Assembly (NCBI GenBank): GCA_949592205.1
Contig: CATIUR010000001.1
Span: 20,508,501 to 20,572,500, forward strand
Reading direction: 5' to 3'
Length of the DNA: 64,000 bases
DNA from: Helichrysum umbraculigerum
Taxonomy: Eukaryota; Streptophyta; Magnoliopsida; Asterales; Asteraceae
Shown here: one piece after another, positions 1 to 11,782 of the stretch
How positions within the stretch are numbered: the stretch's first letter is position 1
How the letters are laid out: each line of letters opens with the position of its first letter
Translations under genes and position numbers: made by a program
Notes under the pieces: generated by a model
Databases searched by the model: none
Told to the model about the DNA's origin: nothing
What the model saw: only the letters and a program-made list of their open reading frames with translations

Positions 1-1092
1 TATTCAATAGTCTCGAAGGGAATCCGCCGGATTCACCCGAATCCGCCGGATTGGACTCAAAGTTTGGGGAATACGCCGTATTCACTCGAATACGCCGTAT
101 TGGGCTCAAGGTGTGGGGAATACGCCATTTTCACCCGAATACGCCGTATTCAATGGCTTATATGACGGATTGGGTTCCAGGTGTGGGGAATACGCCGTAT
201 TCACCCGAATACGCCGTATTCATTGGATTTGGGCAGGAATCCGCCGGATTCACCTTGAATCCGCCGGATTCAAAGGTCTGGTTCGACTCTGTTCGTGCAG
301 AATGTTTACAAAACCAGTTTTTAATCCTATTCTCGCAAACAACAACTTATTACTAAGCTAATACATGTAATATAATGTATTATAAACATGAAATTAACGA
401 GAATTGATGAATGTTCTTACTTAGTAAAAATTGGAACCGAGAGGTGTTGATGATGATGAAGAACACGATGATGATGATGATCAAGATGAAGGTGTTGATG
501 ATGATTATGATGTTGTGTTGTTGTTTGTGTTTGATGATCCGAAGATCCAAAGAGAAGAGAGCCGAGAGAGATTGAAAATGTGTGAGTGTGTGTGTAAAAT
601 AATTGAGGTCGGGTAATATAACCGGCCTCAATTATTGAGGTGGGTGGGTGTTTTCCGACCCGTGTTTGCGTATCCGATCGTTAAATAGTGAAATCTTTTA
701 AAATGATAAATTTCTAAAAATGTTGTCGTATGCGTTTTCAATCAAAGTATTTTATAAAAATACTTTTAAAGAGATATAAAAATATATCTTTGTTTTACTT
801 AAAATGTACGGATAGTTTTCAGTATCAAAAATGTATTTAAATAATTTTCGGAGTACGTAATTATTATTCTCAATAATAATACTTTGTTTAAAATGTTTTT
901 CACCAATTTTTATTTTGGGTTTCTACGTTTTGTTTAGTTCGTGTATTTGCGATTATTCAATTAATCGTTTCGGTTTATATATAAAGATACATATATAATA
1001 CTTGTGTACTTGAGTACTGACACGTATGTAATTACGTGTTTTAAAAGTTTAAATTAGGTGCTAATTTTGGGTTATTTTGACCGGGTGTCACA
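1..1092 (-). repeat. Partial LTR, Tekay-like gypsy (5' part of the LTR on the minus strand)
   Basis: No coding region is visible. The right end is an LTR terminus (TGTGACACCCGG read on the minus strand), and Athila integrase coding sequence resumes at 1093. The order of parts (palindrome array, GATGATGAT tract, GTGTGTGTG tract, then an ATTGAGGT block) parallels the Tekay-like LTR at 11783-14653, so I read it in the same orientation. The expected duplication CAAGG would begin at 1093; its partner is left of the window. It could be a solo LTR or the end of a full element. Confidence 0.65.
21..270. repeat. Paired-palindrome array, AATACGCCGTATT / AATCCGCCGGATT
   Basis: Nine perfect 13-bp odd palindromes and one decayed copy (119) start at 21, 40, 70, 89, 119, 138, 189, 208, 238 and 258. 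They come in pairs 19-20 bp apart, and most pairs repeat every 49 bp. Two sequence versions differ by a compensating A-T to C-G change at symmetric positions 4 and 10. Either member of a pair can base-pair with the other, leaving a 6-7 nt loop. Confidence 0.9.
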
Positions 1093-1197
1093 CAAGGTCA
1101 TTCTGGAAAAACTTTCAAGGTTAATGGAAGTCTGTTGAAGAAGTATTATGGTGATGCAAGGGACTCCAAGCGTGATTTGGACATGAATCTCAACTAA
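1093..1197 (+). pseudogene. Athila-type integrase, C-terminal remnant
   Basis: About 33 codons are open from the LTR edge to a TAA at 1195-1197. The peptide includes KTFKVNGSLLKKYY, which matches the usual end of Athila/Tat integrases (…TFKVNGxRLKxY…). It is the tail of the pol gene that the LTR at 1-1092 interrupts; the rest lies left of the window. The reading frame is intact here, but the gene is disrupted. Confidence 0.7.
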
Positions 1198-1848
1198 GTG
1201 ATGAAGCACAATGTCGAGCTTACCGACGTGATAAATAAAAGCGCATTCGGGAGACAACCCGTTGTTTTTCTTAATTATTTATTTTGTTTTGTTTTCAGTG
1301 TATTAATAAAGCTCTTGGAAGTGGTTGCTGGTTGTTGGAAGGTGTCAGTTTAGCTGGTATATTGAAGATAGCTCAGGGGAGTTTCTGTTCACTTCTTTTC
1401 TATTCCCTATGTTATTGTTTATTTTGCAATGAGGACATTGCATACTTTTAAGTGGGGGATGGGGGAAAAGAAGTCTGTTTGTCCTTAAGTTATGAATGGT
1501 AAATATTGGCAAATTTTAAAGCTAAAGGGCATTCTACGTGTTAGTCATTTTTCAGCCCAAATTTTTATTTTAATATTGTTTTCTGCGTTAAAGTTTAGCG
1601 AATCTTGTAACATATTTTGGGAATTCAATGGATGAAATGAATTTAATTTTTAAATATTAGATAGTTCATTATGTGATGTATCGATAGGCAATCTATTTGT
1701 AAGTTATTGAGCTGCTAAGAAATTTAATGCAATAAAGTAGGAATTATCCCAAGAGGATCTTTTAGCAAGGTATGACCTTAGTCTTAATTCTTATACAATA
1801 GCGTGTTATAATCCATAATTTTAGGATCCTAACTATCATCATTTGGGA

Positions 1849-1909
1849 ATATACTGGGTGTTGACTCCTCTGTTGTACGAAAGTACAGACCTGGTTTCCG
1901 TCAGTATAT
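1849..1909 (+). other. Conserved 3' hairpin H1
   Basis: Outer stem ATATACTG (1849-1856) pairs perfectly with CAGTATAT (1902-1909). Inner stem TGTAC (1874-1878) and GTACA (1883-1887) close a GAAA loop, a GNRA-type tetraloop. The inner flanks CTCTGT and GACCTG are shared with the other ten copies. Confidence 0.75.
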
Positions 1910-1962
1910 TTTGATAAAAAAAAAGATAAAAAGATATGAGTACAAGGGACTCCTGAAGTGAA

Positions 1963-2028
1963 AAACCAAAGCCAAGTTATGTCGCTTTGTTGTACTGAAG
2001 TACAGACCTGTCACCAATGTCTTGGTTT
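1963..2028 (+). other. Conserved 3' hairpin H2
   Basis: Inner stem TGTAC (1991-1995) / GTACA (2000-2004) with loop TGAA, followed by GACCTGTCACC. The outer stem is AAACCAA (1963-1969) with TTGGTTT (2022-2028), or alternatively CCAAG (1972-1976) with CTTGG (2021-2025). It is the second of two copies in this 3' region. Confidence 0.65.
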
Positions 2029-2415
2029 GAAAAATGATTGATATATTTGGATGTTCATTATTTGGAGAATTGTGACGCGTTATTTGTATGAGGGTATTTT
2101 GCTATTGGGAATCAAGGATAAGGCCTGCTATAATAATAATGAATTAAGCTTAATTTCTGAATTTTAGATTGTTTAAGTGGATAACAATATCGGTAATCCT
2201 TGTGAATTATCTTTTATGCCTAATAATAATGTATTAGAAGTTGTTTCCCTTTGAGAGTTTTTTGATTGCTAAGCCTTAAGGTAGAATCAATTTTAAGATA
2301 AGAATTTGGTTTGTCAAATGTTGTGTAGTATGTAAGTCCTTTTACATTTTTGTTTGCCGTTCATATTGGAAGTTTTAAAATTCTTAATAGATAGTCTACT
2401 TGAGGACAAGTAGGA

Positions 2416-2432
2416 TTCAAGTGTGGGATGTT
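2416..2432 (+). other. Polypurine tract before the Athila-type LTR
   Basis: A purine-rich stretch with core AAGTGTGGGATG ends at the TG that opens the LTR. This is the plus-strand priming site of the element whose 3' part is at 1093-2432. The same arrangement (AAGTGGGAGATG) sits before the minus-strand copy at 55629. Confidence 0.7.
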
Positions 2433-3924
2433 TGATGAACGCCAAAATGTACTATATTATAGTACTAATTACCCCCTTGTTTAGATGAATTATTATGCAT
2501 TTTATTTGAATTTGATACTCATTTCGTTCATATTTGCATTTAGGAGTTATTTGAAGCTTGAGTCGGAAAAGAAGCAGAAAGTAAGCTAGTATTGAAGAAA
2601 AGAAGCTAACATGGTTGAAGTGTGAAGAATAAAAGTCGAGTGGCTGAAAAGTTGCAATTTTTAATTCATACGGCGTATGGAAATCCATACGGCGTATGGA
2701 TTGTGTGAGCCGGGCTGACAAGAACGCGGGTTTGGATTCTGGGTTTTATTCATCCATACGGCGTATGGAAATCCATACGGCGTATGGATTGACTCGGCAG
2801 AAACCCTAAATAGCCTCATTTGCTTCATTTTGAGGGGAATCAATTCTCATTTTTTCTCCAGCCGATTTTCACACATTCTAGCCTTATTTCCAGAGCATTT
2901 TAATGGTAGAGAGCAAGAAGAATTGAAGTTCTTTCGTTTATTCATTCGTATCTTCGGTTTCTCGGTTCGAATACTTTAAACCTTTTCGTTTGATTATGAT
3001 TTCGGTTTCATTTGTGAATCTGAGTTTCTGTAACAATATGATTGGCTAAGTTTTTATTACATTTGTTTAGATGATGATACTCAGATAATGATTTGATTAT
3101 TGAATTGCGGATTTATATTGGATTTTATGAATGTTTATATGTTTACTTGATGATCCATGTTTAATCATTGATTATTGGTGATTACCTAACGTGATGATCT
3201 ATTGATTTATGATTGATTTCTTTATTGATAGATTATTATTGATGATTGTTGATTTTAATTGAGAATTATCACTAGATATATTCAGTTTGATAGGTTAGGA
3301 TCAATAATGGTTAATAATCGGTAATGAATGTGATAACTATTAATTAGTTATAAACTTTGTTGATTCAAGTTGCAAAAGTAAATCATATAAACGGTGTAGG
3401 TTTAACTTATAACACAGTTTGGTGGATAACGTTAAATTGAACTGTTAACGTGTTGAAAACAACTTCATATCTTTCTTAATTGTGTTTAATCAATTAATCT
3501 TGTAAGGATAATTGGTAATATTTGACATATCACAATAAAATCTATATTTTAGCAATTCAATAAAGTAATAATCGGATTCTGAGGAAAGTAATCTAAACAA
3601 ATGTATTTCTTCTATCATTTGAATTAAATAATTTTATTTGAGTACTTGTTATTTAATTATTTTCTTTTAATTTTAATTTAATAAAAATCATTTTTCATAA
3701 TTGTCAGTCAATTGTTCGAACGGAACTAAAACGTTCCTCTCTTATTATATGTTTTAATTATTTGTATCAATTTCCATTTTATTTGAATTGACATCCGTTC
3801 CCTGTGTTCGATCCGGACTTATCATACTATACTATTATACAATCATGTATTCTTGCCTGAGTTGTGTTTTATCAAGTAAGGTAATTTCCATTTTAATAAC
3901 TAAAGCCCCGTTTACACGACATCA
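2433..3924 (+). repeat. Athila-type LTR with internal sequence on both sides
   Basis: 1492 bp, starting TGATGAAC and ending ACATCA. A PPT lies directly before it and a PBS seven bases after it. It is therefore both the 3' LTR of the remnant at 1093-2432 and the 5' LTR of the gag-pol at 4172-11782. It is related in sequence and structure to the minus-strand LTR at 54059-55628. It carries paired palindromes (2667-2786) 19 bp ahead of a TATA-like CTAAATAG (2805-2812). Confidence 0.8.
2667..2786 (+). promoter_or_regulatory. Paired palindromes CATACGGCGTATG upstream of TATA-like box
   Basis: Four perfect copies start at 2667, 2686, 2755 and 2774, i.e. two pairs each exactly 19 bp apart. Each pair can fold as a 13-bp stem with one central G-G mismatch and a 6-nt loop. 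The last copy ends 19 bp before CTAAATAG (2805-2812). A promoter role is inferred from position. Confidence 0.7.
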
Positions 3925-3930
3925 AGTTTT

Positions 3931-3948
3931 TGACGCCGCTGCCGGGGA
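3931..3948 (+). other. Primer binding site, tRNA-Asp type
   Basis: TGACGCCGCTGCCGGGGA differs at two positions from the 17-18 nt PBS complementary to the 3' end of plant tRNA-Asp (TGGCGCCGTTGCCGGGG), the usual primer of Athila-like elements. It lies six bases past the LTR end. The leader to 4171 has no ORF. Confidence 0.75.
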
Positions 3949-4171
3949 GCGGTTTGATTCAATTAAATAAACTGGAAGTTGTCTTTTTGTTTATTTATTT
4001 GTTACTTTTAGTTAGTTCATCATTTATTTGGTACTTTGCTTTAATTGCTAGGAGTTTGATTGTTATAAATTTTGGTGTTTTGATTTGTTATTTTCTTATT
4101 AAGTTTAGTCTTTAAGTTAGGGTGCTTAGGTAGCTTGTTCTGCTGACTTGAAAAGTACATTGCAGGAGTAT

Positions 4172-5298
4172 ATGACCCGAACGACAGTTCCAGACCCAAC
4201 CGATCCATTTGAAGAACCCGAACGTATATTTCATCAAAGACGACACGCCGCCTCCGCACCACCTAACTCGCCGTTAATTAACACCTTTCTTGTCGACGAT
4301 TACGAGGTTTTTACCAATAACCTCTTCACCCCGCGAACCCGCAACTTCCGTTCGTATTTAGAAAGCTACTTCACGGAGTATTTACAATTCCTTTTTAGCG
4401 ATCAATCAGAACTAGATCTCAACATGGCGGACGACATCGCCAACATGACTCTCGAACAGTACTCTAGCAGAATGCGCACCGACCTTGGGCCAGGAGTTGT
4501 GAGGCCCGCTATTGTGTGAGAAGTGGAATTCGAAATCAAGGGACAATTCCTCAAGGAGCTTAGAGAGACTCCTTTTAGAGGAGAAGATTCGGAAGATGCT
4601 AACGAGCACGTTGAGAGAGTCCTGGAGATTGCTGATATGTTTAATGTCCCCAACGTTACACGCGATCAAGTCATGCTCCGAGTGTTTCCGATAACACTTA
4701 AGGGAGCCGCAAAATGATGGATTTCAAATGAACCTGCCGGATCCATCACAACATGGGAAGATCTTCGCACGAAATTTCTCAAGATATATTGTCCACCGTC
4801 CAAGAAGTCAAAGATGATCGATGAAATTCGGAATTTCAAGCAAGACATCGATGAGTCGCTTCATCAAGCATGGGAAAGGTACAAGGACTTGATGCATAAG
4901 TATCCACAATACGATCTAAACGACCAATAAATTGTTATGGTATTCTACAAAGGAGTGGATCGTGCTACAAGACAGCAACTTGATGCTCAAGGATCTATCC
5001 CAAAGAAGGTTCCTAGGGACGCCTTAGAGGCCATTCGTGATCAAGCCAAGCATTCCCAAATTTGGGACGATGGCACTTCTCGAAAAAAAAGGTCAGTGAG
5101 CAATTATGATGGTCTCGCCGCCATTACTACTAAGCTTGACAGTATGGGAAGAGACATAAAGAAGGTAACCGAGACTGTTCATGCAATCCAAGTAGGGTGC
5201 GACAACTGTGGAGGAACGCATTTGGAAAGGACTGCCCTGAGATGGAGTCTGGAGAAGCAAAAGAGGAAGTTAAATTTGGAGAGGCTCAGGGAAATTTC
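4172..5298 (+). pseudogene. Athila-type gag, 5' part (decayed)
   Basis: Starting at the ATG at 4172, a gag frame runs to the solo-LTR insertion with in-frame stops at 4517-4519, 4715-4717 and 4928-4930. The Gag core is recognisable around FEIKGQFLKELRETPFRGED and the ITTWEDLRTKFL region, which matches the retrotransposon gag domain that forms the particle shell. Near the end is a C-x2-C-x3-H zinc-knuckle start (CDNCGGTH), after which a frameshift near 5222 moves the rest of the knuckle into another frame. The gene continues at 8364 after the insert. It is clearly non-functional. Confidence 0.75.
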
Positions 5299-8200
5299 TG
5301 TAACACCCCCAAATTTGATGGTTTGCGGAAACGAGTTTTTTGGTGTTACTAATCAATAATCACAAGCACAAAGGATACAGTGAACGACTCTATATGAGAC
5401 GTTCGAAAAATTATTACATTAATACATAAGTAATTCAAAATACAAGCTCGAGTTCGAGTAAGTTTCCTAGAGATTCTATTAGATAACAACTAGTACAAAA
5501 GTAATGTATGAAAATCTCCAAGCTTGTAAATGCATGCGACTCGAGCTAATAAGCATATCCTGCTGGGCATCCATCTAAAGCTGCGTACCTGAAAATGCAT
5601 TACTAAAACGGTCAACCAAAAGGTTGGTGAATCTCACAGGTTTGTAAGTAAATAGTTTGAACACACAAGTAACAGTTGTATTTGTAAAATATCAGCCGGC
5701 CAGTAAGTAAGTGGTGATTGCAGGTCATGCTAATCGTTCGATACCCTTGCCATGAGCCACCATAGTTGAAGCTTAACGTACAGTAAATATTGTGCCCCCG
5801 TGAATGTTAATCCAAAAACATTCATATGAAACGAGTAAGAAACGCCCATTTATACAGTAACGGTTCGTGGTAGTGCGTGCTACCCCGGGCGGGGATTGTC
5901 AGTCCCATATGGATCCATATACTAAAACTCGATCTTATCCCATAACTAACAACTATGATTAGGAGGCCTTCATTGGATTAAACGAAACTCATGCAATTGG
6001 CATATCCATAAATCAGTAAGGTACATAAATCATGCCAGCAAGTAAATATGTGTGTTCATGTAAAACAAGTAATGCATCTCACCCCTGAGTGAAAAACAGT
6101 AAAATAGGGGCTGTGAGACTCACCTGAGTCTAGCAGACAATGCAGTAAGCAAGCAAAGTAGTATCCCGAACTAGCAACCCTTAGCGTCCTAATACGCATA
6201 AGGTTTAGTAAGTAAATGGAATACTTGTAAGGTATCCATGCTAGTTGTTCCCAAACTAGTTAATGTCCATTAGTTGTTTGTACGTTTGTATCTGTTTGTA
6301 ATTCGTAGTTTGTAGAAAAGTTGTACGGCCCGTTGGTAGCGGCGTATAATAATAATCTCATCTATTATTATTATTATGTTTTTGTTGTATCGTATAGTTT
6401 TATATACATTTGTATTGCAAAGTGTAACGTCCGTGCGGGTGTAATCCTAAAGTGTACGAGTGAAATCTCGTATGTGTTCGAGTGTAAGCTCGTATTAGTT
6501 TGAGTGTAAACTCATAAGTCGGTATCGAGTGTAATCTCGGGTATGTGCGCGAGTGGGATCTCGCGTTTAAAATAAGTGTAATCTTATACGTATTTGAGTA
6601 TTGGTGTGTACTTCCAAAAGTATAGTATTTTCATGTATAAATCGTATCGTATTTGATTTGGTTGTTGAAAAGTGATTTTTAAACACTTAGAATGTTTTTA
6701 GCTTCTGTTTTTGGGTTTTTGCGACACTAAATGCGACACAGTGCTTGTGTCTTATGATTTATGCGACACAATGCTTGTGTCTTATATTTATGCGACACAA
6801 TGCTTGTGTCTTATGATTCTATGCGACACAATGCTTGTGTTCCGCAATACAAGGCTTGTGTCTTATGATATGCAACTTAATGCGACACAATGCTTGTGTC
6901 TTATGTTTTATGCGACACAATCCTTGTGTCTTATGTTTTATGCGACACAATCCTTGTGTCTTATGTTTTATGCGACACAATCCTTGTGTCTTATGTTTTA
7001 TGCGACACAATGCTTGTGTCTTATGTTTTATGCGACACAATGCTTGTGTCTTATGCTTCTATGCGACACAAGCCTTGTGTCTCATAGATTTTTGGCCTGA
7101 TGCAACACAAGGGCTGTTACGTTTTTAAGCTCGGTTTTTGGGTCAAATGACCTCGGTTTGACCCGAAACTTTTACACAAGTTCTAAAATGACTAAATAAC
7201 GTTAGAAAAATTATCGTTTCGTTTCGGGAGGGTCTCGAGATGTCGGTTTTCATTTAGCGTCACTAAAACTAAACATATGTTCACTAATCTAATTTTCTAG
7301 TAAAATGGGGGCGTTTTGGAGGTAAACCTCCTTCATGAAAGTTGTAGCCAACGGAAAAACGAAGATTTCATGTGAAGGATATATTTGCTAGTTTTGAACG
7401 TACGATTTTATAAAAATTGCGAAAGGGGACTGTTTTTAATTTATGTGTTCGGTTTATACTTTCGAGTTTTAAAAACGAGTTTTAACATATCATTAGGACA
7501 TTATAAAGCTAGGGGAACATTATACTAGCAAAATAATTGAAATCGGAAAGTTCGAGAGTCTCCGGAAAACTTACAAAGTCGTCGAATCGAGAAACCGAAA
7601 AGATAGGCTTGTAGCTCTCGTTGCGGTGATCAACTTCCTCCAAACGAGGTAAGTGATTTACGAAGTTTTTGTGGTGATTTTTGGGCTAGAGAGAGAGACC
7701 GAGATAGAGAGATAGACTAGAGGTTAGAGAGAGAGTTGAGAGAGATTGAGTGTGGGTATGTAATTGTGTGTTTGAGTGATCAAAAGGGTGAGGGTTTGGT
7801 ACCCCCTCACCTTGGCCGGTTTATGGTGGGGCCACCATGGTGTGGTCTCACCAACTATTGTTCCCTCGTGTACGCGCTCAGTGCGGTGTTCGTTTCCCCG
7901 GTCGTTTGAACGTTAAAATAATTTTATACGCGTTTAATTGTACATTTTAAAATACGAAATATTATTCGATATTTTAGTCGGAGTATTCTACCAAAATACT
8001 TGTTTTTAAGTTATAAAATATAACTTTGTTTTGCCTTTGTCGGTTGGTCGAGTTTTCGTAGAGTTCGGTAAAGTTTTAATTAAAAAAAACGTACGTGTTT
8101 ATTATATTATAAACATAATATAAGGTAGTAGTTTGTGTAATTAAATAATTCCACATTATTTAATAATTGTTTTACCAACGTCCGTATTTTGTACTTTTGT

Positions 8201-8363
8201 AATTTCATACGATTTGAACGAATCGTATACGTGTACATATATATCACCTATATATATGTATAGTAAGTAATTACCGTATTTAATCCTATTTCATATTAAA
8301 TACACGTAGTAAGCACGTAATTAGGAAAATTTTAAATTGACCCCAAATTTTGCGGTTGTTACA
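5299..8363 (-). mobile_element. Solo LTR, Tekay-like gypsy (3065 bp)
   Basis: It begins TGTAACACCCCC, ends GGTTGTTACA, and is flanked by a perfect 5-bp duplication ATTTC (5294-5298 and 8364-8368) inside the Athila gag. No PBS, PPT or internal sequence is present, so it is a solo LTR left by LTR-LTR recombination. Orientation is inferred from the TAGGGGCTGTGAGACTCAC block (about 6102-6120), which matches the minus-strand Tekay LTR near 11983. It contains a palindrome minisatellite (6719-7115) and GA-rich and GTGTGTT tracts (7685-7775). No real gene. Confidence 0.85.
6719..7115. repeat. 30-bp minisatellite of inverted repeats GACACAA-TGC-TTGTGTC
   Basis: About a dozen units, the central ones with a strict 30-bp period, contain 7-bp arms GACACAA and TTGTGTC around a 3-nt centre (TGC, TCC or similar). 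Each unit can fold by itself. The repeat keeps several frames open on both strands, which creates spurious Cys/Leu-rich ORFs; I do not regard these as genes. Confidence 0.85.
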
Positions 8364-8872
8364 ATTTCCGCCAAGGTGGTGGAACCTTTTTCAGGATACC
8401 ATGGAGGAGGACAGCAGTTCCGCCAGGCTCAGCCCCGACTCTATTCCAAGGAGCAAACTGCAACACCTTTCACCGAGAAGAAGACTAATTTGGAGGAGAT
8501 GATGGGAAAGTTCCTGACCACTAATGAGCAATTCATTGCTAATTCTGGGCAACGAATGGACACTACGGAAGCATTAGTGCGAAATCAAGGAGCTGCCATT
8601 AAGCAAATTGAAGAAAACATTTCCAACATTGCTAAAGTTCTCCAAGAAAGATTTCCTTTAACTCTTCCCGGATTTACTAAAACCAATCCACGTGATCAGG
8701 CAAAGGCTGTAATTACTAGAAGTGGAAAGGTTCATGAAGATCCGATAGTCAAGAAGAAACCTGTATCTCACCCCCTGCCTGAGAAAGAGAAGGAAGTAGA
8801 AGTTGTTGAAGGTCCTAAGGTGGACACTGAGGATGATAAAATTGCTAGGGATAAGCAATACCGAAGGATCAT
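8364..8872 (+). pseudogene. Athila-type gag, 3' part
   Basis: Continuation of the gag interrupted at 5298. The translation includes EEMMGKFLTTNEQF and AKAVITRSGK; the latter corresponds to the (K)AITLRSGK motif typical of the end of Athila gag. The region between is predicted mostly helical. A frameshift near 8865 separates it from the protease frame: the PPPPYP stretch that should follow is read in the next frame. Together with 4172-5298 it would be a capsid-nucleocapsid protein, now broken. Confidence 0.7.
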
Positions 8873-9484
8873 GTTCCACCTCCTCCTTACCCAGCAGCCT
8901 TAAGGAGAGGAAATGATGAAGCTCAGTACCATCAGTTCTTAGAAAACTTGAAGCAGCTTCATATCAATATTCCGTTTGTGGAAGCAATTCCTCAAATTCC
9001 CAAGTATGCAAAATACTTGAAGGAATTGTTGACTAACAAGAGCAAACTAAAGGAGGCAACCACGGTGACAATGAACGAGAGATGCTCAGCAGTAATGCAA
9101 AACAAACTACCACCTAAGATGAAAGATCCCGGGAGTGTTACTCTTCCTTGTCTTATTGGAAGTTTAGATGTCACTAATGCGCTGGCTGACTTAGGGGCAA
9201 GCATATCGATAATGTCGTATACTATGTATGCTAGACTCAAGTTAGGGGAACCAAAGCAAATCAGAATGTGCATTGAGTTAGCGGATCGGTCAATTCAATA
9301 TCCTAAAGGGATGATCGAGAATGTTTTGGTTAAGGTGGATAAGTTTGTTTTCCCTTGCGATTTTGTGATTCTTGACATGGTAGAAGATTCAAAGGTACCT
9401 ATCATTTTGGGAAGACCTTTTCTAGCCACTGCAAGGGCATTGATTGATGTTTTTGATCGAAGGATCACTTTGAGGGTAGGATAG
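8870..9484 (+). pseudogene. Athila-type protease region
   Basis: A frame open from about 8870 reads LHINIPFVEAIPQIPKY, then the aspartic-protease site DLGAS (near 9190) and the flap/IILGRPFL region (near 9410), the expected order for an Athila protease, which cuts Gag-Pol into working parts. A TAG at 9482-9484 interrupts the same frame that continues into RT at 9515, so one nonsense change separates protease from pol. Athila families use DLGA[SA] rather than DSGA, so the site itself looks intact. Confidence 0.75.
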
Positions 9485-11782
9485 GAAGAAGTAGTATTTG
9501 ATGTTAACAAGTCAGTGCAATATCCTGCTGCAGTTGATGATACTTGTTACTTTGTTAGTGCTAGAGAAATGTCCGATGATGAGGAATTTCTACAAAGTCT
9601 CATGGAAGATGAAGATCTTGATCCCATGATTCTTGAAGGATGGACGGGAAGTCTAGAAGAAATCCGTGATATCGAAGAATTCGATAAGTTGTTTGAGGAT
9701 ATAGAAACCACGTGTGATGAGGAGTTAGAGAGTGAAGGAAATAAGCTGATGAAGAGCGAACAGTTAGTCTTGACTAATGGCATTTTAATTAAGAAAGAGA
9801 CTCGCATTACTATGCATATGATTCCTTGCTCAAGAGAAGAGGTGTTGGCAGTAAAATCTTCATTTGAAGAACCACCGAAGTCAGAGTTGAAGGATTTACC
9901 AACCCATTTGGAATATGCATACTTGCAAGGAGAGTTGGACCTGCCGGTTATCATTTCATCTCAGCTGTCAGCTAACGAGAAAGAAAGTATATTGAAGGTT
10001 CTTAAGGAGCACAAGCATGCTATCGCTTGGACGATTAGTGATATCAAGGGAATAAGCCCCATTTACTGCACGCACAAGATCCTCATGGAATCTGATTTCA
10101 AACCACTGGTGCAACCGCTGAGGCGTTTAAATCCTAAAGTGACTGATGTGGTAAGGAAGGAGATCATTAAGTTGCTTGACTCTGGGTTGATATACCTAAT
10201 TTCTTATAGTCCATGGGTTAGCCCTATTCATGTTGTGCCCAAGAAGGGAGGTATGACAGTAGTTGCTAATGAGAGGAACGAGTTAATACCTACGAGAACG
10301 ATCACTGGATGGAGAGTCTGTATAGACTATAGGAAGTTGAATGATGCTACACGCAAGGATCACTTTCCTTTGCCGTTCATCGATCAAATGCTCGAACGTC
10401 TAGCCGAAAAAGAATACTATTGCTTTTTAGACGGTTTTTCAGGGTACTTCCAAATTCCGATAGATGCAAATGATCAAGACAAGACCACATTCACATGCCC
10501 ATTCGGAACTTTTGCTTATCGGAGGATGCCTTTCGGTTTGTGCAATGCACCCGCAACATTTCAGAGGTGCATGATGGCGATTTTCGATGACATGGTGGAA
10601 GATAGTATGGAGATATTCATGGATGACTTCTCCGTTTTTGGTGATTCTTTTGATAAGTGTTTAGCAAATCTGAAGAAGATGTTGCAAAGGTGTAAGAATT
10701 CGAACCTTGTTTTGAACTGGGAAAAGTGCCATTTTATGGTACGTGAAGGAATTGTATTGGGACATAAGATTTCAAGTGTTGGTATTGAAGTAGATCAAGC
10801 CAAAATCGAGGCCATAGCAAAGCTACCGCATCCAACAAATGTTAAGGGAATACGAAGCTTCCTAGGACATGATGGGTTCTATAGAAGATTCATAAAGGAT
10901 TTTTCGAAGATAGCGCGCCCGATAAATAAGTTACTGGAGAAGGAAGCTAAGTTTGAGTTTTGTAAGGAATGTCAAGATGCATTCAATCTTTGTAAGGAGA
11001 AGCTGATATCCGCGCCGATCATGATTAGTCCAAATTGGAATCTCCCATTTGAATTGATGTGTGATCCCAGTGACTATGCTGTTGGGGCAGTATTAGGTCA
11101 GTGGGTTGATAAGAAGTTTCAACCGATCTATTATGCAAGCAAGACTTTAACGAACGCAAAGGAGAATTACACTACGACTGAGAATGAATTGCTCGCCGTT
11201 GTTTTTGCGTTTGACAAATTCTGCTCTTACTTGGTCCTATCAAAAACAGTAGTTTTTACCGATCATTCAGCATTGAGATACCTATTTAGCAAGCAAGATG
11301 CAAAGCCGAGGCTGCTTCGATGGATTTTGTTGTTGCAGGAGTTCGATATCGAGATTCGAGATAAGAAAGGAGCGGAAAATCTAGCTGCAGATCATTTATC
11401 AAGATTGGAAAATCCAGAACTGGATAAGTTAGATGAATCGGAAATTCAAGATAAATTTCCTGATGAAAATTTGATGAAGCCAATTTTGAATGAATTTCCA
11501 TGGTTCGCTGATTATGCAAACTTTCTGGTTACAAACACTCTTCCGGCTGGAATGGATTTCAACCAAAGAAAGAGATTCTTCTCATTTTTGCGTCATTATT
11601 TCTGGGAAGACCCATATTTGTTCAGAGAGTGTGCTGATGGAATTGTTCGGAAGTGTGTAGCTGGAGAAGAATGTACCAGAATTTTAAGGCATTGTCATGA
11701 TGGTCCGGCTGGAGGACATCATGGTCCTAATTATACCGCGCGAAAGGTGTTTGAGGCAGGTTTTTATTGGCCAACGGTTTAC
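9485..11782 (+). pseudogene. Athila-type RT, RNase H and truncated integrase
   Basis: Open from 9515. RT spans about residues 200-430, with [20 protein letters not shown] and the polymerase site FMDDF (near residue 368, about 10616). RNase H is at about 510-600 ([13 protein letters not shown], the [15 protein letters not shown] helix). A linker ending in [10 protein letters not shown] leads to the integrase zinc finger start, H...GGHHG...[13 protein letters not shown] (about 725-755). The gene stops being Athila at 11783, where a Tekay LTR follows; the C-C half of the zinc finger and the whole catalytic core are missing. RT and RNase H motifs look complete, so decay in this part is slight. 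There is no partner sequence downstream. Confidence 0.88.

Larger units (their letters stand above)
1198..2432 (+). other. Athila-type 3' noncoding region
   Basis: No ORF of note. After the integrase stop comes a GGGAGACAACCCG block, the counterpart of the GGGAGGCAACCC motif common downstream of pol in Athila/Tat elements. Next are a GAGGACATTGCA block and a purine tract (about 1450-1475), two hairpins (1849-1909, 1963-2028) and the PPT at the LTR. There is no env-position ORF here, unlike the minus-strand Athila copy at 57117-58421. The segment from about 1800 to 2240 aligns by eye with the 3' noncoding region of the Sirevirus-like elements. Confidence 0.7.

Noticed and set aside
431..616. 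Asp/Glu-rich 61-codon ORF
   Set aside because: It is a translated GATGATGAT tract also found in the other Tekay-like LTRs (13818, 34457).
2933..3780. Possible small host gene or ncRNA in AT-rich stretch
   Set aside because: It lies fully within the Athila LTR (2433-3924) and shows no ORF or structure beyond base composition.
6711..7128. Several long overlapping ORFs rich in Cys, Leu and Val on both strands
   Set aside because: They are translations of the 30-bp minisatellite, whose period is a multiple of three and so keeps all frames alike. No protein signature.
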